Source of the DNA: an uncultured Chromatiaceae bacterium
GTDB lineage: Bacteria; Pseudomonadota; Gammaproteobacteria; Enterobacterales; Alteromonadaceae
Direction of reading: 5' to 3'
Length of the DNA: 64,000 nt
Assembly: GCA_946482325.1 (NCBI GenBank)
Contig: CAMLRA010000001.1
Span: forward strand, 1 to 64,000
The position numbers and the translations under genes were made by a program. The notes below the pieces were generated by a model, which was given only the letters and a program-made list of their open reading frames with translations, was not told the origin of the DNA and searched no databases. Positions 36,614 to 44,853 of this stretch are shown here, in pieces; the first letter of the stretch is position 1, and each line of letters begins with the position of its first letter.

Positions 36614-36637
36614 TTTATTATATTATAAATATGATTT
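36614..36637. promoter_or_regulatory. AT-rich element, site b (upstream of glpK)
   Basis: On the minus strand it reads ATCATATTTATAATATAATA, aligning with the shared core (ATATTTAT-N3-ATAA). It ends seven bases before the glpK start codon, overlapping the expected ribosome-site region, so a bound protein would block transcription or the element is part of the promoter. Confidence 0.5.
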
Positions 36638-36643
36638 ACTAAG

Positions 36644-38122
36644 ATGCAGAACTACATTTTATCGATAGATCAGGGCACGACCAGCAGCAGAGCCATTCTG
36701 TTTAACCTGGAAGGCCAACCGGTTGCCAGCGAACAACAAAGTTTTACCCAACATTATCCGCAGAATGGCTGGGTTGAACATGACCCGCAGGACATCTGGC
36801 AGACTGTGCTGCATTGCAGCCGGCAGGTGCTGGCCAGGCAGCAGATTAGCCCCGAACAAGTGCTCGCCATTGGCATCACCAATCAACGCGAAACCACACT
36901 GGTCTGGGACAAACACACAGGTGAACCCGTGTATCAGGCCATCGTCTGGCAGGACCGCCGCACCACGGCATATTGTGAAGCGCTGCAAAGTGACGCGGTC
37001 AATGAACTGATTGCCGCCAAAACCGGCTTATTGCTGGACCCGTACTTTTCCGCTACCAAAATCCGCTGGATTTTAGACCAGGTGCCGGGCGCTGCAGCAC
37101 GGGCCGCCGCCGGCGATTTGTTGTTTGGTACCGTCGACAGTTTTTTGCTGTGGCGTTTAAGCGGCGGCACCGTGCACCGCACCGATGCCACCAACGCCTC
37201 GCGAACCATGTTGTACAACATTCATCAGCACTGTTGGGACGATGAACTGCTGCGCCTGTTTGGTATTCCGGCTGCGATGTTGCCAGAAGTGATGGATTCG
37301 TCCGCCGATTTTGGTCTGACGTCGCCGGAGATTTTTGGCAAGCCGATCCCGGTCTATGGCATTGCCGGCGACCAGCAGGCCGCGCTGTTTGGTCACGCCT
37401 GTTTTGAAACCGGCATGGCCAAAAGCACTTATGGCACCGGCTGTTTTCTGATGCTGAATACCGGCGACAAAGCGCTCAAATCCGAAAACAGGCTGCTGAC
37501 CACTATCGCCTATCAGCTGAATGGCAAAGCCACGTACGCCATCGAAGGCAGCATTTTTATGGCCGGTGCGACGATGCAATGGATAGTCGAAGGCCTGAAA
37601 CTGCTGCGCCACGCCGGTGAAAGTGAAGCCATGGTCAAAGATGTGCCGCTCGATCACGGCGTGTTTCTGGTGCCGTCTTTTACCGGTCTGGGTGCACCGT
37701 ATTGGGACCCGAATGCACGCGGCGCCATATTGGGCCTGACGCGGGATTCCGGTATCAGCTCCATCGTCGCCGCAGCGCTGCAATCGGTGGGTTATCAAAC
37801 CAAAGACTTACAAAAAGCGATGGAACGTGACGGCATCCGGCCCAATGTGTTGCGGGTCGACGGCGGCATGGTGAAAAACAACTGGGTGCTGAGTTTCCTC
37901 GCCGACATTTTGGGCGCAGTAGTAGAGCGGCCACAAATCACCGAAACGACCGCGCTTGGCGTGGCTTATCTGGCTGGTTTGCAAGCCGGCATCTATCAGT
38001 CGACCGCACAACTGGCCAGCATGTGGCATTGTGAACGACGTTTCCAGCCGTCAATTTGCGCCGAGCAGCGCAATCATTTGTACCATCAGTGGCTACATGC
38101 CGTGGCTAAAGTGCGGCTTTAA
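36644..38122 (+). CDS. glpK: Glycerol kinase
   Basis: 492-aa FGGY-family kinase making glycerol-3-phosphate. N-terminal ATP-site [14 protein letters not shown], substrate residues in [13 protein letters not shown] and IVWQDRRT, the FGGY hallmark [13 protein letters not shown], catalytic Asp in [12 protein letters not shown] and the C-terminal DGGMVKNNW are all present. It is a true glycerol kinase rather than a pentulose kinase by these motifs. It sits inside a galactose locus, preceded by a shared AT-rich element and followed by glpD; no glpF facilitator or GlpR repressor gene accompanies it. Confidence 0.96.
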   Translation: MQNYILSIDQGTTSSRAILFNLEGQPVASEQQSFTQHYPQNGWVEHDPQDIWQTVLHCSRQVLARQQISPEQVLAIGITNQRETTLVWDKHTGEPVYQAIVWQDRRTTAYCEALQSDAVNELIAAKTGLLLDPYFSATKIRWILDQVPGAAARAAAGDLLFGTVDSFLLWRLSGGTVHRTDATNASRTMLYNIHQHCWDDELLRLFGIPAAMLPEVMDSSADFGLTSPEIFGKPIPVYGIAGDQQAALFGHACFETGMAKSTYGTGCFLMLNTGDKALKSENRLLTTIAYQLNGKATYAIEGSIFMAGATMQWIVEGLKLLRHAGESEAMVKDVPLDHGVFLVPSFTGLGAPYWDPNARGAILGLTRDSGISSIVAAALQSVGYQTKDLQKAMERDGIRPNVLRVDGGMVKNNWVLSFLADILGAVVERPQITETTALGVAYLAGLQAGIYQSTAQLASMWHCERRFQPSICAEQRNHLYHQWLHAVAKVRL

Positions 38123-38140
38123 GCCGCACTGCTGATTTTT
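38110..38140 (+). terminator. Hairpin overlapping the glpK stop
   Basis: AGTGCGGCTT and AAGCCGCACT form a 10-bp palindrome containing the glpK stop codon, followed by GCTGATTTTT. Probably a modest terminator separating glpK from glpD, which has its own AT-rich upstream element. Confidence 0.55.
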
Positions 38141-38200
38141 CCTGAACTAATCCGAGCAGTTAAACCGATCTGACGCCTTGCAGCCAACGTACTGACTGTT

Positions 38201-38227
38201 TATTATGGTATTTATCTTATAAATAAG
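38201..38227. promoter_or_regulatory. AT-rich element, site c (upstream of glpD)
   Basis: TGGTATTTATCTTATAAATA has two near-perfect arms (TATTTAT and ATAAATA) around a 3-base centre, the clearest palindrome of the set together with site f. It ends about eight bases before the glpD start. Confidence 0.6.
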
Positions 38228-38234
38228 AAAAGTG

Positions 38235-39764
38235 ATGATGAACAACAATCCCAGCGCAGAACTTTATGACCTGCTGGTCATCGGTGGTGGTATTAACGGC
38301 TGCGGCATTGCTGCAGATGCAGCCAGCCGGGGCCTCAAAGTGCTGCTGTGCGAACAGCAAGACCTGGCCGCCGCGACGTCCTCGAACAGCAGCAAACTAA
38401 TCCATGGTGGCCTGCGTTATCTGGAACACTATGAGTTTCGTCTGGTGCGTGAAGCGCTGGCCGAGCGTGAAGTACTGTTAAAAGTGGCGCCGCATATCAT
38501 CTGGCCACTGCGCTTTCGCTTGCCACACCAACCGCACTTAAGACCGGCGCTGCTGATCCGGCTTGGTTTGTTTTTATACGACCATCTGGCACGCCGCGTC
38601 ACTTTGCCGGCCTCAACCGGCATCCGCTTTGGTGCAACGGACCCGCTGGTCAGCACTATCCAGCGTGGGTTTGAATACTCTGATGCCTGGGTCGATGATT
38701 CCCGTCTGGTGGTGCTGAACGCAATGGCTGCCCGGCAACATGGCGCGACAATACTGACCCGCAGCCGTTGTCAGTCGGTCAGCCGCCACGGCAAGCTGTG
38801 GCAGGTAGAATTGTCCGAGCAGTGCAGTGAGCAGTGCAGCGGGCAGCTGCGCCAGTATCAGGCGCGTGCTGTAGTCAATGCTGCCGGCCCCTGGGTTGCC
38901 AGTCTATTTGAACAGACCATCCCGGGCCCGACGCCGCAAAAAATCCGTCTGGTTAAGGGCAGCCATATCGTGGTGCCAAAACTGCACAACGACCCACAGG
39001 CTTATATCCTGCAAAACGTCGACCAGCGCATTGTCTTTGTCATTCCGTATGAAGATGACTTCAGCCTGATTGGCACCACAGACGTGGACTATCAGGGCGA
39101 TCCGGCAAAGGTTGCCATCAGCGATGCCGAAACGGATTATCTGCTGCAGATCAGCAACAGTTATTTCCGCCGCCAGCTCACCCGGCAGGATATCCGCCAT
39201 AGTTATGCCGGCGTGCGGCCTCTGCTGGATGATGAAGCGGACAGCGCGCAGGCCGTGACCCGCGACTACAAGCTGGAATGGGATGCGCCGGTGGACGCGG
39301 CGCCATTACTGTCGGTCTTTGGCGGCAAAATCACCACCTATCGTAAATTGGCACAGGCGGCGGTGGACAAACTGACCAGCGTCTTTCCACACATCGGCCC
39401 CTGCGTCACGGCACAACAACCGTTACCGGGCGGCGATTTTGCCAATCAGGCCCAGTTGCTGCGCGAACTCACCCAAAGCCACAGTTATGTGCCGGCCGCA
39501 GTACTGCAGCGTTACGCCCGCAGTTATGGCACTCTGAGCCATCAGCTGCTGATCGGCTGTCACAGCCTGGCGGATTTAGGCGAAGATTTTGGTCATGGTT
39601 TGTATCAGGCCGAGGTCAGTTATCTGCTCAACCATGAATGGGCGCAAACTGCGGCTGATATTCTGTGGCGGCGCAGCAAACTCGGGCTGCGGCTGGATCA
39701 GGCGCAACAACAGCGCTTGGCGGAGTTTATCGAAAGACGGCGCCAACAAGGCAAAGTGGCCTGA
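38235..39764 (+). CDS. glpD: Aerobic glycerol-3-phosphate dehydrogenase
   Basis: 509-aa FAD-dependent, membrane-associated dehydrogenase converting glycerol-3-phosphate to dihydroxyacetone phosphate and feeding electrons to quinone. FAD site LLVIGGGINGCGIAADAA, then SSNSSKLIHGGLRYLE (substrate/FAD contact), LIGTTDVDY and the GGKITTYRKLA motif match the family. Two adjacent ATGs (38235, 38238) and a GTG at 38232 are possible starts; GAAAAG lies close upstream. Works with glpK and the nearby tpiA to pass glycerol into glycolysis. Confidence 0.95.
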   Translation: MMNNNPSAELYDLLVIGGGINGCGIAADAASRGLKVLLCEQQDLAAATSSNSSKLIHGGLRYLEHYEFRLVREALAEREVLLKVAPHIIWPLRFRLPHQPHLRPALLIRLGLFLYDHLARRVTLPASTGIRFGATDPLVSTIQRGFEYSDAWVDDSRLVVLNAMAARQHGATILTRSRCQSVSRHGKLWQVELSEQCSEQCSGQLRQYQARAVVNAAGPWVASLFEQTIPGPTPQKIRLVKGSHIVVPKLHNDPQAYILQNVDQRIVFVIPYEDDFSLIGTTDVDYQGDPAKVAISDAETDYLLQISNSYFRRQLTRQDIRHSYAGVRPLLDDEADSAQAVTRDYKLEWDAPVDAAPLLSVFGGKITTYRKLAQAAVDKLTSVFPHIGPCVTAQQPLPGGDFANQAQLLRELTQSHSYVPAAVLQRYARSYGTLSHQLLIGCHSLADLGEDFGHGLYQAEVSYLLNHEWAQTAADILWRRSKLGLRLDQAQQQRLAEFIERRRQQGKVA

Positions 39765-39815
39765 CTATTTCGGGCTAAAGCTATCAGGCCAACGCGGGCC
39801 AGACGAAACGGTGTT

Positions 39816-40820
39816 TTAATCGCTAATCGCTGCGTCGGCCTGACAGCTGCCAGACTTTTCCACAGGACTGGCTACAATGCCGGCGCGGCGCTGCTCGCGG
39901 GCCAACCAACCAAAACCAGCCAGAGTGGCATCGGTAATATCAAAAGTCTGCACACGAAAACCAGACCGCTGTAAGGCTTCGCGGTAACACAAATTCAGCC
40001 GGGGATTGCCCGCCAACACCACATCACAATCGGCGCTGGCACAAGGTTCATTCAGCCGCCAGCCGCACACATCGGCGCCAACCAGCAAACCAGACAGATA
40101 AGCACTGGCCTGAGCCGGGCTCAGTCCGCTGAATAACTGGCCAGTTCGCACGGTAAACAGCTGATGCAGCCAATGCTGACCGGCCGTGCCCTGCATCTGC
40201 TGACAGCCGCGGATAAAGCTGTCGTTACAAAACTCATCAGCGTTTTCTGCCTGTTGCAGCAACACACTGTGCTCTGTCAGCAACGCATAAAGTTCACCGG
40301 TCATACTGGTGCGAAAATGCCTGATCTCACCGTCTTCCAGCCAGACCCATTTGGTGTGTGTGCCAGGCAAACACACCAGCCGCCGGCCATTGTTGAGTTC
40401 TGGTACCAGTTGCAACAGGCCAAGCAGCTGCACTTCTTCGCCCCGCATCACATCGTCACCGCCTTCCGGCAACGCACAACGTAAGCCGGTCGAGAGCCAC
40501 AACGCCATATCCGGGCATTGACCTTGCACCAACGCGGGTAACAGAGCTTGCGGCACACAGGGCGTAGGCAGATAACGGGTTTGGTACCAGCCTAAAGACG
40601 AAGTGATGTGGCCCGCCATATAAACCTGCAACGTCGGGTCCTGGCGCAACCAGTCGCCAACCGCCGTTAATAAAGTCTGGCGGAATTGTCCGCGCGCGGC
40701 AGCAACACCGGGGCCGCTGGCGCTCGCCAGCACCTGCGGCAACACAGCGCCGGGCTGGCATAAAAAGGCTTTTAACTGGCTGGCGCCCCAGTCGATGGCA
40801 ATGAAAGCTGGTTCAGTCAC
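39816..40820 (-). CDS. dgoK: 2-dehydro-3-deoxygalactonokinase
   Basis: 334-aa DgoK-family kinase phosphorylating 2-keto-3-deoxygalactonate in the De Ley-Doudoroff pathway. Hallmarks: AIDWGASQLKAFL at the N-terminus, MAGHITSSLGW, MRGEEVQLLGL, and LPGTHTKWVWLEDG with a following TSMTGELYALL. Its ATG lies inside the end of the SDR gene (8-base overlap), so the two are co-translated. The partner aldolase (dgoA) and a galactonate dehydratase (dgoD) are not in this window. Confidence 0.93.
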   Translation of the reverse strand: MTEPAFIAIDWGASQLKAFLCQPGAVLPQVLASASGPGVAAARGQFRQTLLTAVGDWLRQDPTLQVYMAGHITSSLGWYQTRYLPTPCVPQALLPALVQGQCPDMALWLSTGLRCALPEGGDDVMRGEEVQLLGLLQLVPELNNGRRLVCLPGTHTKWVWLEDGEIRHFRTSMTGELYALLTEHSVLLQQAENADEFCNDSFIRGCQQMQGTAGQHWLHQLFTVRTGQLFSGLSPAQASAYLSGLLVGADVCGWRLNEPCASADCDVVLAGNPRLNLCYREALQRSGFRVQTFDITDATLAGFGWLAREQRRAGIVASPVEKSGSCQADAAISD

Positions 40821-41574
40821 TGAGACTAATCCCGCCGTCGATTTGGATCGCTTGCCCGGTGATCATCACGCTTTGCTCCGACGCCAGAAATAACGCCAGA
40901 TTGGCGACATCTTCCGGCTGGATAAACCGTTTCAGCGCGCTGTCTTCAAGCCAGCGTTGTTGTTGTTCAGGCGTGAACCAGCTATTGAGCTGCCGCTCAG
41001 TGCGGACCCAGCCCGGCAACACCGCATTGACCCGCACACCATGGGCACCGGCTTCGCGTGCCAAGGCCTTGGTCAGGCCGATTAAACCAGCTTTGGCCGT
41101 CACATACCCAGCCATATCCACCTTGCCGGTGACCGCGACTACCGAGCTGAAATTAATGACCGAGGCAGAGGCCTGCTGCTGTAAAAACGGCAAAGCCACT
41201 TGCGTGGCAAAAAATGCTGCATCCAGATTCACCGCATGGCATTGCCGCCAGTTCGCCGGCGTGACCTGCGCGGTTGGCATGCGCTGATCATTGGCGACAT
41301 TATTAACCAGCACATCGAGCCGGCCAAAACGCTGCGCCGCCGTTTCAATCGCTTGCTGTAATGCCTGCACATCGGTGACGTCAACGGCCGCAAAGCTCGC
41401 GCGCTCAGCCGGCAACTCAGCAATTAGCGCAGCGCCGGCTTCAGCATTTAAATCAATAAAGGCAATGCGGCAGCCTTGTTGCACAAAAGTGCGGACCATA
41501 GTCGCGCCAATGCCGGTCGCGCCGCCGGTGATAAATACGGCTTTATCACGTAAACAAGAATACAGAGCTGTCAT
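40813..41574 (-). CDS. SDR-family oxidoreductase, probable galactose dehydrogenase
   Basis: 253-aa classical short-chain dehydrogenase. Cofactor motif ITGGATGIGATM, acidic residue in FIDLNAEAG suggesting NAD preference, NNVAND in place of NNAG, catalytic Ser in INFSSVVAV and YVTAK with Tyr/Lys. C-terminal GQAIQIDGG is typical. Operon with dgoK and divergence from a DgoR-like regulator make D-galactose 1-dehydrogenase the best assignment; it is inferred from context. ATG at 41574 has a weak ribosome site, and a longer frame to 41640 is possible. Confidence 0.87.
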   Translation of the reverse strand: MTALYSCLRDKAVFITGGATGIGATMVRTFVQQGCRIAFIDLNAEAGAALIAELPAERASFAAVDVTDVQALQQAIETAAQRFGRLDVLVNNVANDQRMPTAQVTPANWRQCHAVNLDAAFFATQVALPFLQQQASASVINFSSVVAVTGKVDMAGYVTAKAGLIGLTKALAREAGAHGVRVNAVLPGWVRTERQLNSWFTPEQQQRWLEDSALKRFIQPEDVANLALFLASEQSVMITGQAIQIDGGISLSD

Positions 41575-41696
41575 GCTAATGTGTTCAATCTGAAATTCAG
41601 CCAATCGGGAAGTCGCACGCGGCACAGGCCAGAACAGCAAAAGCCAGGATTGCAGCGGCTACCAGAAACAATGCAAAAAGTTATATCACAGTCTGG

Positions 41697-41718
41697 TGTA
41701 TTTTAATATGATATATCC
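41697..41718. promoter_or_regulatory. AT-rich element, site d (between SDR-dgoK and dgoR-like gene)
   Basis: TGTATTTTAATATGATATAT is a weaker match to the shared core (one extra T in the left arm). It lies 25 bases before the regulator start and about 120 from the SDR start, a natural site for autoregulation and control of the divergent operon. Confidence 0.45.
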
Positions 41719-41742
41719 CACATAGCCGGACGGACCATACCG

Positions 41743-42444
41743 ATGAAAAACGAACCTATTCAAAACCTGACCCATCAACTGACACACGACCTGGGTCTGG
41801 CCATCGTTCAGGGTGTTTATCCGGTCGGCAGCGGCATGCCGTCGGAAGCTGAACTCTGCATCCGGCACAATGTCAGCCGCAGCGCGACACGCGAAGCAGT
41901 GAAAATGTTATCCGCCAAAGGCTTACTGACGTCCAGGCCAAAACAGGGCATCCGCGTGTTGCCAGAAAGCAACTGGAACATGTTTGATACCGACGTGCTG
42001 CGCTGGATCTTAAGCAGTAAACCTTCGTTGTCGTTGCTGCTCGAATTTACGCAGGTCCGCGTCGTACTGGAACCTCAGGCCGCTGCGCTGGCCGCTACTT
42101 CGGCCTCCGACGCGCAAATCCGCGACATCGAAAAAGCCTTAAAACGTATGGCCGACGCCGACGAGGGTCTGGATGACCCGCTGGATGCCGACATCGCCTT
42201 TCACAGTGCCGTGCTGGCCGCCAGCAATAACAGATTTCTGCTGCAATTAACCGAATTTATCAGCACAGCGCTGCGGGTCAGTATCCGCTACACCAACCGG
42301 ATCAAAGGCGTGCCCGGTGCCGACGTGCAAAAACACGGCGACATTCTGCGCGCTATTCAGGCGCGTGACCCGAAACAAGCGCGCCATACCGTCGAAGTGT
42401 TGCTGGAAGAAGCTATCCAGCTGATTGAATCCAAACTCGAATAA
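41743..42444 (+). CDS. dgoR: GntR-family (FadR subfamily) regulator, DgoR-like
   Basis: 233-aa regulator with N-terminal winged HTH (MPSEAELCIRHNVSRSATRE, KMLSAKGLLTSRPKQGIRV) and a C-terminal FCD effector domain containing the metal-binding Asp/His set (DADIAFHSAVL, later HGDILRAI and HTVEVL). The linker NWNMFDTDVLRWIL closely resembles E. coli DgoR, the galactonate-responsive repressor. Position next to dgoK and the SDR gene supports a galactose- or galactonate-responsive role. It is the only gene-specific regulator inside the 31-57 kb locus and thus the candidate binder of the AT-rich elements. Confidence 0.88.
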   Translation: MKNEPIQNLTHQLTHDLGLAIVQGVYPVGSGMPSEAELCIRHNVSRSATREAVKMLSAKGLLTSRPKQGIRVLPESNWNMFDTDVLRWILSSKPSLSLLLEFTQVRVVLEPQAAALAATSASDAQIRDIEKALKRMADADEGLDDPLDADIAFHSAVLAASNNRFLLQLTEFISTALRVSIRYTNRIKGVPGADVQKHGDILRAIQARDPKQARHTVEVLLEEAIQLIESKLE

Positions 42445-42467
42445 ACTTCACCACGCCGCATTAAATC

Positions 42468-42490
42468 AGCCCGCCACAGCGGGCTTTTTT
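42468..42490 (+). terminator. Rho-independent terminator after dgoR-like gene
   Basis: AGCCCGC/GCGGGCT stem with a CACA loop followed by six T residues; 23 bases after the regulator stop. Just beyond lies the end of the convergent GH36 gene. Confidence 0.88.
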
Positions 42491-42514
42491 ATTGGCTGGC
42501 AACCGCGCGGCGGT

Positions 42515-44665
42515 TTAGCCGCCTTGCTGTTCCAGCACAAAAATCAGCGACGACTGCGGATGCAAAATCGGCATTTGCATGCCAAACCGCATCAGGGCAT
42601 CACCACTGAAAATTTCTCCGGGCACCACTTGCAGCACCGATGGCGAATATTCTTTCAGCTGAGACGGCCATGCCAGCGTCAGACGATAATGTGCCTGCGG
42701 ATTCAGGCCGGCAAACCGCAGCCGCGGCGGCATAGTACGGGCAGTCTCTTTCACCGAGTTATAGGCAAAAATCGCCCGCGACTGGTCCGGTGCGACGAAG
42801 CCAAAGTTGATGCTGTCACCGTCTGAATCCAGCCGCTGCAACAAGGCACTGCGTAAAAAGCTGCGCTCGGCTTTGTAAAACGCGATGGCCTGGCTCAGCG
42901 TTTGCGCTTCGGCCTCAGTCAGTTCCCGCGGGTCCATTTCAATACCAAAATGACCAAACAGTGCCACAGCACAGCGCATTTCAATGCTGACGCGCCGGCC
43001 GGTAATATGGCAGTCGCGTGGGCCGACATGAGCACCCATTACATCGTTTGGCAGAAAAAACGAGCAGCCACGCTGAATGTTCAGCCGGTCCAGCGCGTCG
43101 TTGGAATCTGACGTCCAAATCCGGTCGGTATGCGCCAGAATGCCATAATCGGCGCGGCCGCCACCGGAGCAGCAGCTCTCAATTTCCAGACCCGGATGCG
43201 CTGCTTTAAGCCTTGAGATCAGCTGATACACCGCCTGCACCTGGCGATGCACCGCCGGCTTGCCGTCCGCACCACCCGGATGATTCAGGTCGCGGTTCAT
43301 ATCCCATTTGATGTAGCGGATCTGCGGGTGCTGCAGCAGCAGGCTGTGGATTTGCTGATACAGATAAGCGCTGACTTCCGGCCGGCTTACATCCAGCACC
43401 AGCTGATTACGAAAGCGCATCTGCGGATTATTGGCAGTGCCAAGCACCCAATCCGGATGCTGGCGATATAAAGCGCTGTCCGGATTGACCATTTCCGGTT
43501 CAAACCAGATACCAAATTCCATCCCCAATGCATTCACATGGGCGATCAGCGGGCCCAGCCCGTCCGGATACACCGCCGGGTCGACCTGCCAGTCGCCTAA
43601 ACCGGCAAAATCGCCGCGCCGCCCCATAAACCAACCATCGTCGAGCACAAATCGCTCAACACCCAGCGTCGCGACGCGGCTCGCCAGCTGCATCAGCGTG
43701 TCGGTGTCATGATTAAAATAAATGCCTTCCCAGGTGTTGTAGTGCACAGGCCGTGCTTTTTGCTGCTGTGCCGGGCTTAATAGCCGGCTGCGGACAAACT
43801 GATGAAACTGCTGCGACAACTGGCTAAATCCCGAGGCTGCATAACTAAAATACAACTGCGGGCTTTGGTAACTGTCGCCGGCGCTAAGCACCACTTCGCC
43901 CGGCAGCAACAATTCACCAAACTGCACATAACTGCGGCCTTCCGACGTCAGCTCTGCGCGCAGACTGTGGTTGCCGCTCCAGCCCAGATGAAAGCCATAG
44001 ACTTCACCACTTTGTTCTGTCGTGGTCGCACTGTGCACCAGCAAAGCCGGATAAGTGTCATGCGAGGTTTTGCCTTTGCGGTTTTGCCGGACAAAACTGC
44101 CCAGCGCCAGCGACTGACGCCGGCGCTGAAATTCATTCGACCAACGGCCTTCAAAGCTGGTCAGTTCCTGCAGATGATCTGGTAATAACAAGGTGCCGGC
44201 CGCGCACCACTGCAGCGCTCTGGGTGTATTACCAAGGTTTTGTACGGCCGTTTGCAGGCTCAGTACATGGCTGTGCGGGTCCAGCGTCAGCAGGTGCGTC
44301 AGCTGCAGCTGACGTTTTTCATCAACACTGACCAGACGCACTTGCTGCTGCGCATCCGCTGTTTGAGTTTGTTCGACCTCAACCAGCGTCGGGCCAAACG
44401 CCCAGCCATCGCTGCTGTCGGATAACTCCAGCCCCGGCGCACCGGTAAAGCCTTCCGCTGATAATGGCGTCAGACCAATAGCCGATTCGTCGACCACGGA
44501 GTTTTTCGCTTCCTGACGCGTGCGCAGTAATGCCAGCATCTGCGGGGTCGTCGTACTGCTTAAGCAGCTGCCAAAATAAAGCAACGCCGGTGTGCGACCA
44601 CGGCAGTCGAGGATTAAAGTCACACGGGAGCTGTCCAGACGAACAAATGAGGGTAGAGCCGGCAT
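42515..44665 (-). CDS. GH36 alpha-galactosidase
   Basis: 716-aa bacterial GH36 enzyme (AgaA/RafA type) with no signal peptide, hence cytoplasmic. An N-terminal beta-supersandwich precedes the TIM barrel (from about GRRGDFAGLGDWQVD). Catalytic nucleophile Asp is in YIKWDMNRDLNHPGG and the acid/base Asp in WTSDSNDALDRL; the substrate segment ESCCSGGGRADYG is typical. It releases terminal alpha-galactose from alpha-galactosides such as digalactosylglycerol, floridoside, melibiose or raffinose. The ATG at 44665 has AAGGA six bases upstream. Divergent from the GH42 gene. Confidence 0.93.
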   Translation of the reverse strand: MPALPSFVRLDSSRVTLILDCRGRTPALLYFGSCLSSTTTPQMLALLRTRQEAKNSVVDESAIGLTPLSAEGFTGAPGLELSDSSDGWAFGPTLVEVEQTQTADAQQQVRLVSVDEKRQLQLTHLLTLDPHSHVLSLQTAVQNLGNTPRALQWCAAGTLLLPDHLQELTSFEGRWSNEFQRRRQSLALGSFVRQNRKGKTSHDTYPALLVHSATTTEQSGEVYGFHLGWSGNHSLRAELTSEGRSYVQFGELLLPGEVVLSAGDSYQSPQLYFSYAASGFSQLSQQFHQFVRSRLLSPAQQQKARPVHYNTWEGIYFNHDTDTLMQLASRVATLGVERFVLDDGWFMGRRGDFAGLGDWQVDPAVYPDGLGPLIAHVNALGMEFGIWFEPEMVNPDSALYRQHPDWVLGTANNPQMRFRNQLVLDVSRPEVSAYLYQQIHSLLLQHPQIRYIKWDMNRDLNHPGGADGKPAVHRQVQAVYQLISRLKAAHPGLEIESCCSGGGRADYGILAHTDRIWTSDSNDALDRLNIQRGCSFFLPNDVMGAHVGPRDCHITGRRVSIEMRCAVALFGHFGIEMDPRELTEAEAQTLSQAIAFYKAERSFLRSALLQRLDSDGDSINFGFVAPDQSRAIFAYNSVKETARTMPPRLRFAGLNPQAHYRLTLAWPSQLKEYSPSVLQVVPGEIFSGDALMRFGMQMPILHPQSSLIFVLEQQGG

Positions 44666-44728
44666 AACAATTCCTTCAGGGCAAAAAGAAAGCAAAGATA
44701 GCGTACATTAAACTATAGAATCGCCAAC

Positions 44729-44750
44729 AAATACTATATATCATACAAAA
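44729..44750. promoter_or_regulatory. AT-rich element, site e (between GH36 and GH42)
   Basis: AAATACTATATATC (44729-44742) is the exact complement of 14 bases of site a. The other arm is degraded, so this is a half-conserved member. It lies 64 bases from the GH36 start and about 105 from the GH42 start, in a shared divergent promoter region. Confidence 0.5.
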
Positions 44751-44853
44751 CAATTTTATCGCCCGCTGCAACGCAGGTCGGTCATGCTGGTCTGGCCATG
44801 GCCGCCACGCTGCCACAGGGCACCGCACAGCAACTATCTGGCAGGAGCATATG

